A stretch of DNA of 64,000 bases, taken from contig NC_134939.1 in assembly GCF_051020765.1 (NCBI RefSeq), forward strand, positions 1,886,901 to 1,950,900, in the 5' to 3' direction. Under the pieces are notes generated by a model. That model was not told the DNA's origin, searched no databases, and was given only the letters and a program-made list of their open reading frames with translations. This document shows positions 10,196 to 20,872 of the stretch, piece by piece; positions within the stretch are counted from its first letter, which is position 1, and the number at the start of each line of letters is the position of its first letter. Source of the DNA: Lasioglossum baleicum (lineage: Eukaryota > Arthropoda > Insecta > Hymenoptera > Halictidae). Both the position numbers and the translations under genes were made by a program.

Positions 10196-10867
10196 CAGGG
10201 TGTCCCACATAAATGGGAACACCTAAATATCTCGGTTATTATTAGTCGTACAAAAAATCTCCACAGAATAAAGTTGTACTGTTTCAAGGGGCGAATTTGA
10301 TGATGGTAAAGGTCTTTTCTCACGGTCATTTTTGTACAAGATTTCAAGGTCATCGATATTTTTTTAAATTGAATGAGGTATTTTTTAATACATCAATCAA
10401 TGCAGCTGGACATTCGTTATAAAAAAGTACCGACCTATACTTATATGTCGAAAAGTTAGTAGTTCACGAGATATTTCGCGATTTAAATAACTCTAAAACA
10501 CCATTACTGTCGTACTAAAACGTTACACAAGTAAGTAAACGCTAACGTCTTAGTACGACAGTAATGATGTTTTAGAGTTATTTAAATCGAAATATTTCGT
10601 GAACTACTAACTTTTCGACATATATAGGTTAGTACTTTTTTATAACAAATGTCCAGCTGCATGAATTGATGTATTAAAAAAATACCTCATTACATTTAAA
10701 AAAATATCGATGACCTTGAAATCTTGTACAAAAATGACCTTGAGAAATAATTTTTACCATTATCAAATTCGTCCCTTGAAACAGTGCAACTTTATTCTGT
10801 GGAGATTTTTTGTACGACTAATAATAACCGAGATGTTTAGGCGTTCCCATTTATGTGGGACACCCTG
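10196..10867. mobile_element. 672 bp hairpin MITE, TACAGGGTGTCCC ends
   Basis: CAGGGTGTCCCACATAAATG and its inverse are flanked by TA (10194-10195 and 10868-10869). Both arms carry a block for RNA-like stem pairing around TTATTATTAGTCGTACAAAA. The inner stem shares the CAGCTGGACATTCGTTATAA block with the 7630 hairpin, while the outer stem is unrelated. Confidence 0.92.
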
Positions 10868-10909
10868 TATACTATTTATTTGATTATGATTAGATGATAT
10901 TTTATTGTT

Positions 10910-12148
10910 CATGGAGCTCTGGGTAAAATAGAATTTGAAATACTAAATAGTAAATAATACTGTTTATTTTAAAGTATGCGGACAACTTTAAAAATAAAAT
11001 ATTTTATTTGATGCAGTAATTTTTGGAAATAGTATTTTGTTTTAAGAATATTGGAGATATTTGTATTTTGTCTTTATTTTCAATTTCAATTTTAAATATT
11101 GTTGCTGAAAACAATAGTTCGGATTCAATACATTTATAATTTTTGTTATAAATGCATAAAATTCGCGGTGTACTAATAAATTATTGCTCAGATAAATTCT
11201 CCAATACTACATCTTTGTCTTCCAGGAAGAGAATCGAATAAGTGCCCATATACTTTTGATCGGGGGTATAGGTCACAGGGAGTTCCAACTTGTTCCCCTC
11301 CAAGAACTGCAAGTTCCCTACCATTGGCCAAACCGCTTCCCACTCCTACGTACAGTACAGCCGTAGAGTTAGCGGGCAGCAGTAGCGACAGGAGAACGGG
11401 AACGAAGTATTACCTACGGCGACGATGAAGTCTAAGAGTGGGGGAAGTACCTACGTGGAAAAGAATAAAGAAGCCGCGTGTGACTCGCGAGCCACACGTT
11501 GGACCACCCTGACGTATTATATGGCAAACCCTGCTCGACAAGTGATTATATTACCCAGTTTTGCTTGAACTAACTGGCGTCCTACATAGTACGACTTGAA
11601 ATGAGTTCTGTAGAATTGAATCACCCGATTATCAAGAGGGTCCGTGACTCTTATGTATCCCAAAAATCGGTCGAAAGGATGGTGGAAGCCGCTTGCATCT
11701 CTCGAATTTAGAACTTTAACTCGAATTAGAACTGAATTCTCGGAAATTATGCAACTCGCTGCATCGCCGGAAGAGCCCTTGTTCTCCTCGATTTGGAGTG
11801 AGCTCTTTGTTTTTGAATAGGCCCCGTTCTCCCTGTTCTGGCACATATTTCCGGAAGAGTCAAGAATCGAAAACGGAAAAGTCTCCGTACGTAACAACTG
11901 TATTGTATTGAATATGAACTTTTATTTCCATCAGAAATATTTAAAATAAGGAAAATAAATTAAAATGTATTAAATATTTCAAACGAGACATTCCAAATAT
12001 TTTTAATGTTCTTCAAACAAAATATGATACTATTTTGGAAACTTATCGCATCAAATAAAACATTTTATTTTCAAAGTTGTGCATACACTTCGAAATAAAT
12101 AGGATTATCTACTGTTTACTATTTGAAAGACTATTTTAGACAACACTG
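10910..12148. mobile_element. 1.2 kb element with ~160 bp inverted repeats and an unknown ORF
   Basis: The left arm at about 10918-11080 (TAAAATAG, AATAGTAAATAATACTG, ATTTTATTTGATGCAGTAAT) matches the reverse complement of about 11985-12148 with moderate divergence. The arms enclose GC-richer DNA (11230-11900) holding a 126-codon minus-strand frame. A degraded MITE end (ATGCATAAAATTCGCGGTGT) sits near 11160. I cannot identify the superfamily. Confidence 0.6.
11517..11897 (-). CDS. Unclassified 126-codon open frame inside inverted-repeat element
   Basis: I do not recognise this protein. The frame starts MLRTETFPFSILDSSGNMCQ, is polar and serine-rich in its first half (YSKTKSSLQIEENKGSSGD), and basic/aromatic in its second (HPFDRFLGYIRVTDPLDNRV, FYRTHFKSYYVGRQLVQAKL). 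It has no signal peptide, membrane segment or DDE motif that I can see. It lies in locally GC-richer DNA between the inverted arms of the 10910-12148 element, in the place where a transposon gene would sit. It could be a transposon accessory frame, a captured host exon or chance. The length exceeds most random frames here, but the coding claim is weak. Confidence 0.25.
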   Translation of the reverse strand: MLRTETFPFSILDSSGNMCQNRENGAYSKTKSSLQIEENKGSSGDAASCIISENSVLIRVKVLNSRDASGFHHPFDRFLGYIRVTDPLDNRVIQFYRTHFKSYYVGRQLVQAKLGNIITCRAGFAI

Positions 12149-12290
12149 ATTGCTCACTTCATAGACAATTAGCGTTTTTTCCCAAAGTTTAATGTCGAAT
12201 CAACTAGAGACCTATTAGCTACGCTTTAATCCAATTTTTGTTGCAATACTGAAAACATTATAATTTTACATTATAATTTCCCATACAAAA

Positions 12291-12455
12291 ATGAATCAGA
12301 AGAAATCAGAAACGAGTAAGGCAGAAAAGAAGGTAGTAGTAAAACGACACAAAGAAGGGAACTTGGTTAAAGAAATTGCGAATCTCATAGATTGAAGCAT
12401 ACTACCATAAGAAAGTACAAAAATGGAGGGAACATACTGAATAAACCTCATGCGA
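12291..12455 (+). pseudogene. Tc1-like transposase N-terminus (HTH), truncated
   Basis: From an ATG at 12291 the plus strand reads MNQKKSETSKAEKKVVVKRH, then KEGNLVKEIANLID. After one frameshift (at GATTGAAGC) it continues KHTTIRKYKNGGNILNKP. This is the first helix-turn-helix and the linker before the GRPRKL box of Tc1-like transposases, which binds the terminal repeats. The rest of the gene is missing, because the sequence changes at ACCTTTTGCGCTCC near 12463. It is a 5' fragment of an element distinct from the Tc1 copy downstream, which lies on the other strand. Confidence 0.75.
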
Positions 12456-12893
12456 CATTAACCTTTTGCGCTCCTTTGTCGCGTGTGACTCGACATCGAA
12501 GAAAGGAAAATGTAAATGAAACGTGTTTTTGTATGTATTTGGTTCTTCCTTTATTTATTTAAGTCATATTTTTTAGTCAAAAGCAAACATAAGTTCCTCA
12601 AATATAAATAACAACAAAGTTGGAGAGCTATATTTAATATAATTAGTAAACAAAATTGGTTACAATAAGTAGGAGACAAGGAACTGTTGAAGTAAAATGA
12701 AACATTTTTAGAATAGAAGGGGTTGTTGGCACCAAAATTGACAAATAATTCGGAGTTCAAAGGCATATTTCTTTGAGCATCACTTTAAGATCGGTCAATA
12801 CATAAGTATCAATATCAATCAAATAAGACGCTGCTAGAGAGCACCTGCTATAACATATTGAATACTTGTAATGTTAACATGTATGTGTAAGTA
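12456..12893. other. AT-rich DNA, no gene seen
   Basis: A 71-codon minus-strand frame at 12551-12766 is low-complexity and hydrophobic, and probably chance. Confidence 0.4.
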
Positions 12894-12896
12894 CAC

Positions 12897-13120
12897 TCCG
12901 CGACAAAAAGACAGCACGTTATACAGATGAATGGTTTTATAGCCTTTCAACTAGTATATTACATTGTTTATGAACTGGATACTGGTTAATAAGAATAAAA
13001 CATTATTTCAACATGTTTCTATGTGTTTATTACGAGAAGAAACATTAAACGAACATACATATAACATTAACGATATAACATTAAACGAAAAATCGGTGCG
13101 TCAAAAAGATAGCACACATT
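12897..13120. repeat. IR/DR-type Tc1 terminus with two direct repeats
   Basis: GCGACAAAAAGACAGCACGT at about 12899 and GCGTCAAAAAGATAGCACAC at about 13096 are direct repeats ~198 bp apart, just beyond the stop codon of the transposase pseudogene. Paired transposase-binding repeats inside one terminal inverted repeat are known from IR/DR Tc1 elements. The partner end is missing. Confidence 0.6.
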
Positions 13121-13146
13121 TCTTAAAATAACTAAAAAATAATGTC

Positions 13147-13690
13147 TTAATATTTTGTAACTCTGCCTTTTGTTTGTATAACGCGGAATAAACGTTTGGG
13201 TATAGATTTATATAATGTTTTAACCAAATTTCTGCTTAACGATACCCAGTTTCGTTCACTACAGGTTTTTAATTCGTCGAGGCATCGCAATTGTCTTCCC
13301 CCGGCATATACTGACTATGTTAAATGGGACCAGCAGTTTTATTATAAAACTTTTATCTAACATTTAACTCTGGAGACCTGGCTGGCCACTCAAAAATTGG
13401 AATATTTTCCCGTGTAAAATATTCTTTTTCAATCTGCGCGGTATGAACACTTGCATTATCTTGCTGAAAATTAAGTTTGTACCCGCAATTTTTATAGGAT
13501 GTCTCTTCAATTGTTCGCCGATTAAACTAATGTACTGTGCACTATTCATTTTCCACTTATAAACTTAATTTCCATGTTTCCATAGTACCCAATTACATAA
13601 ATAAATTACATAAATTACATAAATGCTATAGCACACCATTACTTCACCACCACCGAATTGTCGACTGCATAACAATTTTCGGTAAAACTT
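13147..13690 (-). pseudogene. Tc1-like transposase C-terminal half, truncated and frameshifted
   Basis: Minus strand, 5' to 3'. The box FGGGEVMVCYS (usually GGGSVMVWGCFS) is near 13690-13650. Then comes MNSAQYISLIGEQLKRHPIK, followed by IFSKIMQVFIPRRLKKNIL (a degraded FQQDNAxxHTARRLK, where the second Asp lies). Next is FLSGQPGLQS (from WPARSPxL), and after a frame change YAGGRQLRCLDELKTC and SIPKRLFRVIQTKGRVTKY with an authentic stop at 13147. The 5' half is missing, cut at 13690 where the 13681 repeat starts. The aligned motifs make the family certain, and the catalytic Asp context is damaged. Confidence 0.88.
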
Positions 13691-13885
13691 ACCTTTAGGA
13701 GAGGCAGCTCCGATGACCTTGACCTTGACATATGTTGTCAAGGACAACATTCTGAACAACTTTTGTCATTACAACTACCCGGTGCTCGGTCTTAGTTTTC
13801 AAGATATTTGCGAAAAACTATTGCTAATACTGTATTGAATTTTACGTATTCTTCCACGCTCCGTGGCAACGTAAGGCTGCCATAG
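13676..13885 (+). repeat. Interspersed repeat G (GGTAAAACTTAC start)
   Basis: GGTAAAACTTACCTTTAGGA through GATATTTGCGAAAAACTA to CCGTGGCAACGTAAG recurs at 23205-23405 (plus) and 26105-26335 (minus). A degraded relative lies at 24640-24800. It includes AGCTCCGATGACCTTGACC. It truncates the Tc1 gene at 13690. Confidence 0.8.
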
Positions 13886-13916
13886 TTTCGAATGAGCTAC
13901 ACCTTAGATAAATAAA

Positions 13917-14055
13917 CATCTGGCGAATGAAAATTATATGCATAAAACAGTGAATCATTCGACTAATTTTGTTGATCCTCAAACTGGAGTTCATACACAA
14001 AATATTGAAAGATTGTGGAGAATTCTGAGAGCCAGCATTCCTCGCTATGGCATAA
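13917..14055 (+). pseudogene. Merlin/ISXO2-type (IS1595-like) transposase fragment
   Basis: One uninterrupted plus-strand stretch reads ENYMHKTVNHSTNFVDPQTG, then VHTQNIERLWRILRASIPRY. VNHSxNFVDPxTGxHTQxIExxWR is the conserved C-terminal part of the ISXO2-like DDE domain of eukaryotic Merlin transposons and bacterial IS1595 relatives. The Glu in QNIERLWR is the likely third catalytic residue. There is no start or full gene: about 46 codons remain, bounded upstream by repeat G and downstream by an 11-bp satellite array. The identification rests on this motif block alone, but it is a strong one. Confidence 0.75.
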
Positions 14056-14224
14056 ACTTGAATTTATCTTGAATTTAACTTGAGTTTAACTTGCGTTTAA
14101 CTTGCGTTTAACTTGCGTTTAACTTGGATTCAACTTGAGTTTAACTTGAGTTTAACTAGAATTCACCTTGAATTTACGTTGAATTTAACTTGAGTTTACC
14201 TTGAATTTGAGTTGAATTTAACCT
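14056..14224 (+). repeat. 11-bp satellite array (AACTTGAATTT)
   Basis: Tandem 11-mers such as AACTTGAATTT, AACTTGAGTTT and AACTTGCGTTT fill the interval. The same satellite lies at 16575-16619, 17096-17315 and 20226-20335. It abuts repeat A. Confidence 0.9.
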
Positions 14225-14226
14225 GA

Positions 14227-14775
14227 ATTTTTTTTAAGCATATTTTCAGAAACACCTGGTATATCGAAATGTTAATGAAATTGAAAAAGCAAAAGGAGTG
14301 CCTTAAAGAGAAAGGGACGCTCTTTCTATTTCTTTTTTGCACAAGATTCTACGATAATTTTTACGCTTTCTGGAGCCAGTTACAGTTAAAAAGCCCATAT
14401 ATACTTCAATGTTGGATAACTCGAATAAAAAAAATCGCACAATATTCAACAACCACACAATTTACACAAGAATGATAGCCCTTCCAAATGATATTAGCGC
14501 GATTTATCAAAAAAATTGGTTGCTCCCCGTATGATGTTCCAAAGTTGCACAAAATTTTTGTTAACCGTCAATGTTGTCTTCATCTCGCTATAACTTTGTA
14601 AAAAACCAACATAGCAATAATTCTAAACAGAGCATCTGAAACCAGAGGTTCCAGGCTTTCAAACCATTGTTTAACGATATCGATACGGCAATTTTTGACG
14701 GAGTTATGATCACGTAAAGTGGGACAAATGTTTCGGATTCGCACAAGTGATCCCTTAATTCTTTTGAGGAGTGTA
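14227..14775 (+). repeat. Interspersed repeat A, copy 1
   Basis: From TTAAGCATATTTTCAGAAAC to TTCGCACAAGTGATCCCTTA. Near-identical copies are at 19692-20222 (inverted) and 20873-21403 (direct). Small frames inside (14269-14475 and its equivalents) differ between copies by frameshifts and are not convincing genes. The 11-bp satellite adjoins copies 1 and 2 on the same relative side, so it is probably part of the mobile unit. Confidence 0.85.
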
Positions 14776-16560
14776 GTACATATGCAAGAATAAGCAATCT
14801 GTATTCAGGTTTCTGCAATTAACACACTAATAATAGCGACTGGCCTGCCTTCCGTCCCGTCCGTCTATCGGTTCTCGTTCACAAGACCTCAAAGTCGTAG
14901 TTAGCAGCGCGACACGTAGAATTGTCCAGCGTGGATACACCCGATGGTGCCAGCATGTGATATATTCACGCGCCGTTCTGTGACAATGAGATGTTATCTG
15001 TAACGACGTGTGGCACACCGCGGCCCCCTTTGGGCGACGAAACCACCTCTTTCTACCTCCGACCATTCCCTTCAGCGATGCCGGGAGGACTCCTAATATA
15101 TTATAACGCAGACGCCTTAGCAGCCTCGTCGACTATAGGCCTGCTCGGCTAGTTTATAGGTACCACATTAGGTTGCACGCTATTCCGCCTGGCCGAGATT
15201 GTGGAAGCGAAATGCATTACGGACGAATACCGACCGGCTACGGCTAACCAATAGCATTATAAACGTAAGCGTAACGAACCGTGGATTTATGCTGTCTTGG
15301 GCGCAATGTTGTTTATATCTTACCACCTTCTACGATCAACGAGCCTACAAGATTCCTCGAAAAACTAATCTAACCTCGCATTCCCATTAATGCGTAACCG
15401 ATTGATTTATGCTCGACGAATACTTATTGTTACCATTTTCAAACAGAATTTAAGAACCGTCTGATAGTATCGTTGTATTTCTCATGAAATGATTGTCATC
15501 AAACACGAATGTTCATTTAAACGGAACTACAAATCTTGTTTAGTTTCATTAACTTATTGTCGATCTTCCGAAGTTACTTCAAATCATTTACGGTTGCACA
15601 ACTGGTCTCAAATGAGACTATTAGTATATTTGGAATTTTACAATCTGTCTAAATACGAGAATTTTCACATGATTAACAGTATAATATACATATAATTTTT
15701 TGAAGTAAAAACGTGAGACATTCGGACCTTTCTATATTTATCAAATGCGACATTGGAAGAAGCTATCAAGTGGTGTATACATTTTCTGGCTTGGAAAACT
15801 GATTGTTTCTTTTTTTTTGTTAAAGGAAAAGCTGATTTTAAGTTGACAGAAGAACTATAACTATTCCCTTTGTAAGAGTTAATGTTAACGGTTTTATTTT
15901 TTATTACTGTAGTTACAAGATATAATCATACCAGCTCTTTCGTTTTTCTTTAAAATATTCTTACAACTCGCTGCATTCAAATTATTATTTTTATAAACAG
16001 ATCCTAGAAATTACCCTAAGAATTTTTAATATTGATTGGATCAAAGAAGCTCGTCTAGGACTGTCTAGACTCTAGACATCGTGTCTGGGCCTGTGCTAGG
16101 ATCGAGTGGAACACTGTCATTTTCGAGTTATTTATTGGCATGCTTAGCCCTTAGAATCCGTTATGGACTTGGGTACAGCTGAATGTTAAGTATCTTTTTA
16201 CGAATCAGGAAACAGACCAGTCGGACCGCAGTCAATGATAATTGACGCATCGCAAAAAGGCGACACCAGTTTCGGAGAAACATCCTTGAGCAAGCGATCT
16301 TTGTGCAGCGCCTTATGAGGCTATCATGAGAAAATGAAATCACGGAATCAGCAGGCGTCTCAAAATTTTTGGATTACGTCTCGAACTGGTGATTTGTCCC
16401 CTGTTTATCGCTATCAAAGTAATTATCTCTTCCCCAGCTTTGGTAGGAAATTGCCGGAGAATTAGGATTTAGAACTCTAAGATCCTTCAACGAGAATAGT
16501 ACGAACCTTCTTCAAAACGATTCGGAACCACAGACCGCAAAGAACCTTCGTTTTATAAAA
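14776..16560. other. No assigned gene; GC-richer at 14830-15400
   Basis: Two unassigned frames (minus 14827-15066; plus 15199-15390) lie in a GC-richer block and have no domain I recognise. From 15480 to 16560 the DNA is AT-rich with a short TCTAGAC-rich motif cluster near 16055-16075. A host regulatory or exon remnant cannot be excluded. Confidence 0.3.
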
Positions 16561-16574
16561 GTGTTGAACCTTAA

Positions 16575-17315
16575 CTTTGAACTTGAAATTGTACCTTAAA
16601 TTTAACTTGAACTTCACTGACAAGGGAACATGTTCAGTTGCGAAATTCGGATTTTGATAAAACTTTGGGAGTTTATAGTTCTTTGAAGAATATTTGACAC
16701 GTATTTTTTTTTATCGGCAACCATCCACTTTGAAGGGGTGAAAACAGCCCTCAAAGTTGGGGGTCAAAACCATACTTTTTGAGATATCTCGGAAACCAGA
16801 GGTCGAAAAAATTTGAATTTTTTTTAAATTGTGTGTTTTTCAATGGGCAATGTAGTCGCGCAAGAAAATTTTAACAAAAGTTTTTTGTTTAAACAATATA
16901 TTAAAAATTTGATTTCTTTGGTTTCCGAGATATCTCAAAAAATATGGTTTTGACCCCCAACTTTGAGGGCTGTTTTCACCCCTTTAAAGTGAATGGTTGC
17001 CGATAAAAAAAATACGTGTCAAATATTTTTCAAAGAACTAGAAACTCCCAAAGTTTTATCAAAATCCGAATTTCGCATCTGAATATGTTCCCTTGTGAGC
17101 TTGAATTTATCTTGAATTTAACTTGAATTTAACTCTTGAGTTTAACTAGAATTCACCTTGAATTTACGTTGAATTTACGTTGAATTTAACTTGAATTTAC
17201 GTTGAATTTACGTTGAATTGAACTTGAATTTAACTTGAATTTAACTCGAATTTAACTTGAGTTTAACTTGAATTTACTTTGAATTTAACTTGAACTTAAC
17301 TTGGACTTGAACTTC
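16575..17315 (+). repeat. 11-bp satellite array split by a hairpin element
   Basis: AACTTGAATTT-type units occur at 16575-16619 and 17096-17315, the latter with GTTGAATTTAC variants. The hairpin at 16620-17095 sits between them, so the array predates that insertion or grew around it. Confidence 0.85.
16620..17095. mobile_element. 476 bp hairpin MITE with ACAAGGGAACAT ends
   Basis: ACAAGGGAACATGTTCAG and its inverse (ATATGTTCCCTTGT) begin two ~200 bp arms, including CAAAGTTGGGGGTCAAAACC and GAGATATCTCGGAAACCAGA. The loop is near 16830-16900. There is no ORF. Confidence 0.88.
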
Positions 17316-18215
17316 GAACTGGTACTTTTACGAACGATATGTGTGTTTTACGAATGTAAACTACACGAATTACCGTTTACGAAGTGGAGCGTTAATTGCC
17401 CCTGAACTAGCAGCAATCTTGTACAGGACAACGCTCGAAACATAGTTGATCAAACCAAAAAATGAGATTCTGTTCCACGAAAATGTTACCAAATAATTTG
17501 GATTTGATACAATAGTGGTTAGAAGTTACAGGACTTTATCATTAATAATGTGAAATGAAATCGGTTTCATTCATTATGAATTTTTAATATTCATTATAAA
17601 AATAGCGTTCATATTTTCCGTTCTCGCTGAACCAATGCTGAATTGCCAAACAATTCCGTTTATATGTGAAGAACTTTTGTATTCAATATATTTGCACAAA
17701 TTCTCATTTTAGAAGTATGTATTAGCGAGCAAAGAATGGACATTCAGAGAAATTTTGCAATATTTTTAGATAAAATTAACAAGTTGTTGAAAGAAATGCT
17801 CTAAATGGGTACCCGATTGGCTACACGAGGGTTAAACAATTATTAACACTTTTCACGAATTAGTATTTGTAATATACTCCCTCTAACGAAATTGGGGAAC
17901 GTATCGATAACCACAGCTCGCAGCAAGAGACTTGGCACCAGTGCATTTATTACCCGTTCGTATACGCTCGGTTTCTTGAACAACTGCCACTCGTGGGCCT
18001 TGCTCGCCCGCCAGACGCGTTGCTTATCGATCTGTAATATCGATACTTCGCTTCGATTGGTATAGTACAGCTACAGTATTAACGATATTGGGTGGGGTTA
18101 AATTAGTCTTTATACATCCAACAGTTACGGTAATGTTTTTGACTGATCTTCATATTGCAGGTTCATATGTGAGATAAATCAGCAGTTTTAAAAAGTGTTC
18201 GAATATCAACCCTTA
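17316..18215. other. No assigned gene
   Basis: AT-rich DNA with a GC-richer, single-copy segment at 17890-18110. I saw no motif I could name. Confidence 0.4.
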
Positions 18216-18450
18216 ACACTCGAGTGGTGACTCGTAGTCACCACTAAAAATTGCTGCACCATTATTTAAAATATTGTTTGCCTTATTAAATATTGGCATC
18301 TAATCTATTATTAAACATTTAAGTATTGTATGAGGTGTTATATCAATTACATGTTCATAAAAAAAAATTGTTTAAAACTGAATTATTCTAGGTCGGAAGA
18401 AATGTTAAATTTTTAAATTAAAATATAGCTCCGAGTGCAAAATGTTACTA
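18216..18450. mobile_element. piggyBac-like MITE, CCCTTAACACTCGAG ends
   Basis: It begins CCCTTAACACTCGAGTGG with a GTGACTCGTAGTCAC hairpin and ends CTCCGAGTGCAAAATG. It is homologous to 58138-58362, which has intact TTAA flanks. Partial relatives are at 19612-19685, 21470-21570 and 42015-42110. Confidence 0.7.
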
Positions 18451-19375
18451 AGAGCCACTTCACCTTCTATTCTCTTGTTATAAGCTCACAATCGCTATCA
18501 AGTGTGTAATTCGTTTTGCCTTCAGCAAATTAAAATTCACCGATCTTCAAGAAACATTTGTTTTCAATATCTGACAATTTGTCCGAAAATTTGGTATAAA
18601 ACAGAAATTTCTGTAAGCCAATTTACTGTCTAAGTAAATTCTGCTGTTGCATGTAATACAGTAATTATGCTTCCATACTTTCTAATACACTAAGCCGTTA
18701 ATTATGCGTAATGTAAAAAAGAAACATCAGAGTTGGAAAGAACGTAAACGAATAACCTTTTAAGGAAAGAATATTGTAAGTTCTTGAAATACGACGGTGT
18801 CGACGTAAATACCGGCGCGAGTATAGTTTAAGTAACTCTGTTATACGTGTCGGGTAAACTCCGTGGACGTAAACACGTAACACAAACACTGCTTACTTGC
18901 TAGAGAGATATTTGTGTCATAACATTTGCTACTCGTACCGCACATAATTTGCAAATAACTCTAAACTAACTTCACACTGATTTCGAGCGTTAAACAGTAA
19001 ATAATTTTGTAATCTGCTCTAGATCCGCTAAAATAGCATAGGAAATATCTATTCGCGAGCACTGTACTATACGAAGATGACAAGATAGCCGGACAAAGGA
19101 ATGCGGGCCTGATTGATTATATTATCGAGCACGTGTAATTTCATTATTGAGTGAAATGTTAATATCAACGATTTTCGATATCAAAACGGCATTCAGCACA
19201 AACATTAGTCTGTCCCCTATTGTTTGTGCATATGCCATCCCACTGTCATCTTCACATCTCCACGTATGAAAGGGAGTATCATAAAGAGGTTGGGACACGT
19301 TTTGTTTTTCAACTATAAAATTTCATAGGATAAGAATTATGGCACAAAATACCATTTATTGGGTTTTACCCATAA
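18451..19375. other. No assigned gene
   Basis: AT-rich. The 63-codon frame at 18698-18889 (minus) has no known motif. Confidence 0.4.
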
Positions 19376-19379
19376 TTGA

Positions 19380-19690
19380 CCGAAACATGGGTCTGGCCAG
19401 GGACACTATTCTTTGCCTTTTGCCGAATGTATAATAGAAAAGGACAGCGTAATCTAACTAATCCAATAACAAAACTTCTTTATTATGCATTATTTTTTAT
19501 GGGACTTTGACCAATATAATCGTGGTACTTTTCTAATGAAAATGATACCAAATACGATATAATTCCAATTATATTTACTTGGTATCGTAAGGATGTTAGG
19601 TACTGTTTAAAGTCTAACCCTTTGCAATCTGAGCTAACTTGAAAATTAAACATTTCTTCCGACCTAGAATAATTCCATTCTACACTCCTC
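19380..19690. repeat. Repeat fragments shared with 45480-45610 and the TTAA MITE family
   Basis: CTAATCCAATAACAAAACTT through GGGACTTTGACC resembles 45495-45610, inside the TA element there. Bases 19612-19685 (CCCTTTGCAATCTGAGC, TTCTTCCGACCTAGAATAAT) are a reverse-oriented piece of the 18216 family. Confidence 0.55.
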
Positions 19691-19691
19691 A

Positions 19692-20222
19692 AAAGAATTA
19701 AGGGATCACTTGTGCGAATCCGAAACATTTGTCCCACTTTACGTGATCATAACTCCGTCAAAAATTGCCGTATCGATATCGTTAAACAATGGTTTGAAAG
19801 CCTGGAACCTCTGGTTTCAGATGCTCTGTTTAGAATTATTGCTATGTTGGTTTTTTACAAAGTTATAGCGAGATGAAGACAACATTGACGGTTAACAAAA
19901 ATTTTGTGCAACTTTGGAACATCATACGGGGAGCAACAAATTTTTTTGATAAATCGCGTTGATATCATTTGGAAGGGCTATCTTTCCTGTGTAAATTGTG
20001 TGGTTGTTGAATATTGTGCGATTTTTTTTATTCGAGTTATCCAACATTGAAGTATATATGGGCTTTTTAACTATGACTGGCTCCAGAAAGCGAAAAAATT
20101 ATCGTAGAATCTTGTGCAAAAAAGCAATAGAAAGAGCGTCCCTTTCTCTTCAAAGCACTCCTTTTGCTAATTCAATTTCAGTAACATTCCGATATACCAG
20201 GTCTTTCTGAAAATATGCTTAA
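19692..20222 (-). repeat. Interspersed repeat A, copy 2 (inverted)
   Basis: Reverse complement of 14227-14775 at high identity. With copy 3 it forms an inverted pair around a 640 bp spacer. Confidence 0.88.
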
Positions 20223-20225
20223 AAA

Positions 20226-20335
20226 AAATTCTAGTTAAACTCAAGTTGAATCCAAGATAAACGCAAGTTAAACTAAGGTTAAATTCAACTTAAATTCAAG
20301 CTTAGTTAAGTTCAAGTTAAATTCCAGGTTCAAGT
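20226..20335 (-). repeat. 11-bp satellite array beside repeat A copy 2
   Basis: AAACTCAAGTT, AAATTCAACTT and similar units are the reverse complement of the 14056 array. They lie on the corresponding side of repeat A. Confidence 0.8.
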
Positions 20336-20870
20336 TTAATTTTGCAAAATCGATTTCTTGCAAAATGCTGAGGTCGTAGACAAATTTTGAAACCAGATTT
20401 GAAATCAGCGTGAGAAAATCTACTGGAAATGATATATAGCATGTTAAGAAAGAATTTTTTCCGCGTGTGGTACGGGAGAAACCACATTTTCTTGAAATTC
20501 TACATGTTAACCGAATTTTCTCAACGTTAAAAAACGTTCATACCATAATCTCCCTATTTTTCCTCATTTCTACCTTATTTCTATCGAATGTTTTTTGATT
20601 TTGCATCGAGTTTGGTCCAAATTTTGCACAGTGGGCCGGGTAGCGTATTCAGAGATGTCAGGCAGCAGCTGTACATGGCGCGCTAATTTCTGCGAATCAG
20701 TAACTTCAAATACAGCTGCCATAGGTAAAAAATTGTTGCAGTGAGTTCATGGGATACTCAATCGAATCGGCAGAATCTCTGCTTCAATCTGACGTTCAGA
20801 TCATGGTATTACTCTCGTTTCTCGCCGAGATACAGCGAGTTAAAGGAAAAATGGAAATTGTGCATTTTTT
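20336..20870. other. Spacer between inverted repeat A copies
   Basis: About 530 bp of mixed composition without a recognisable gene. Confidence 0.4.
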
Positions 20871-20872
20871 AA

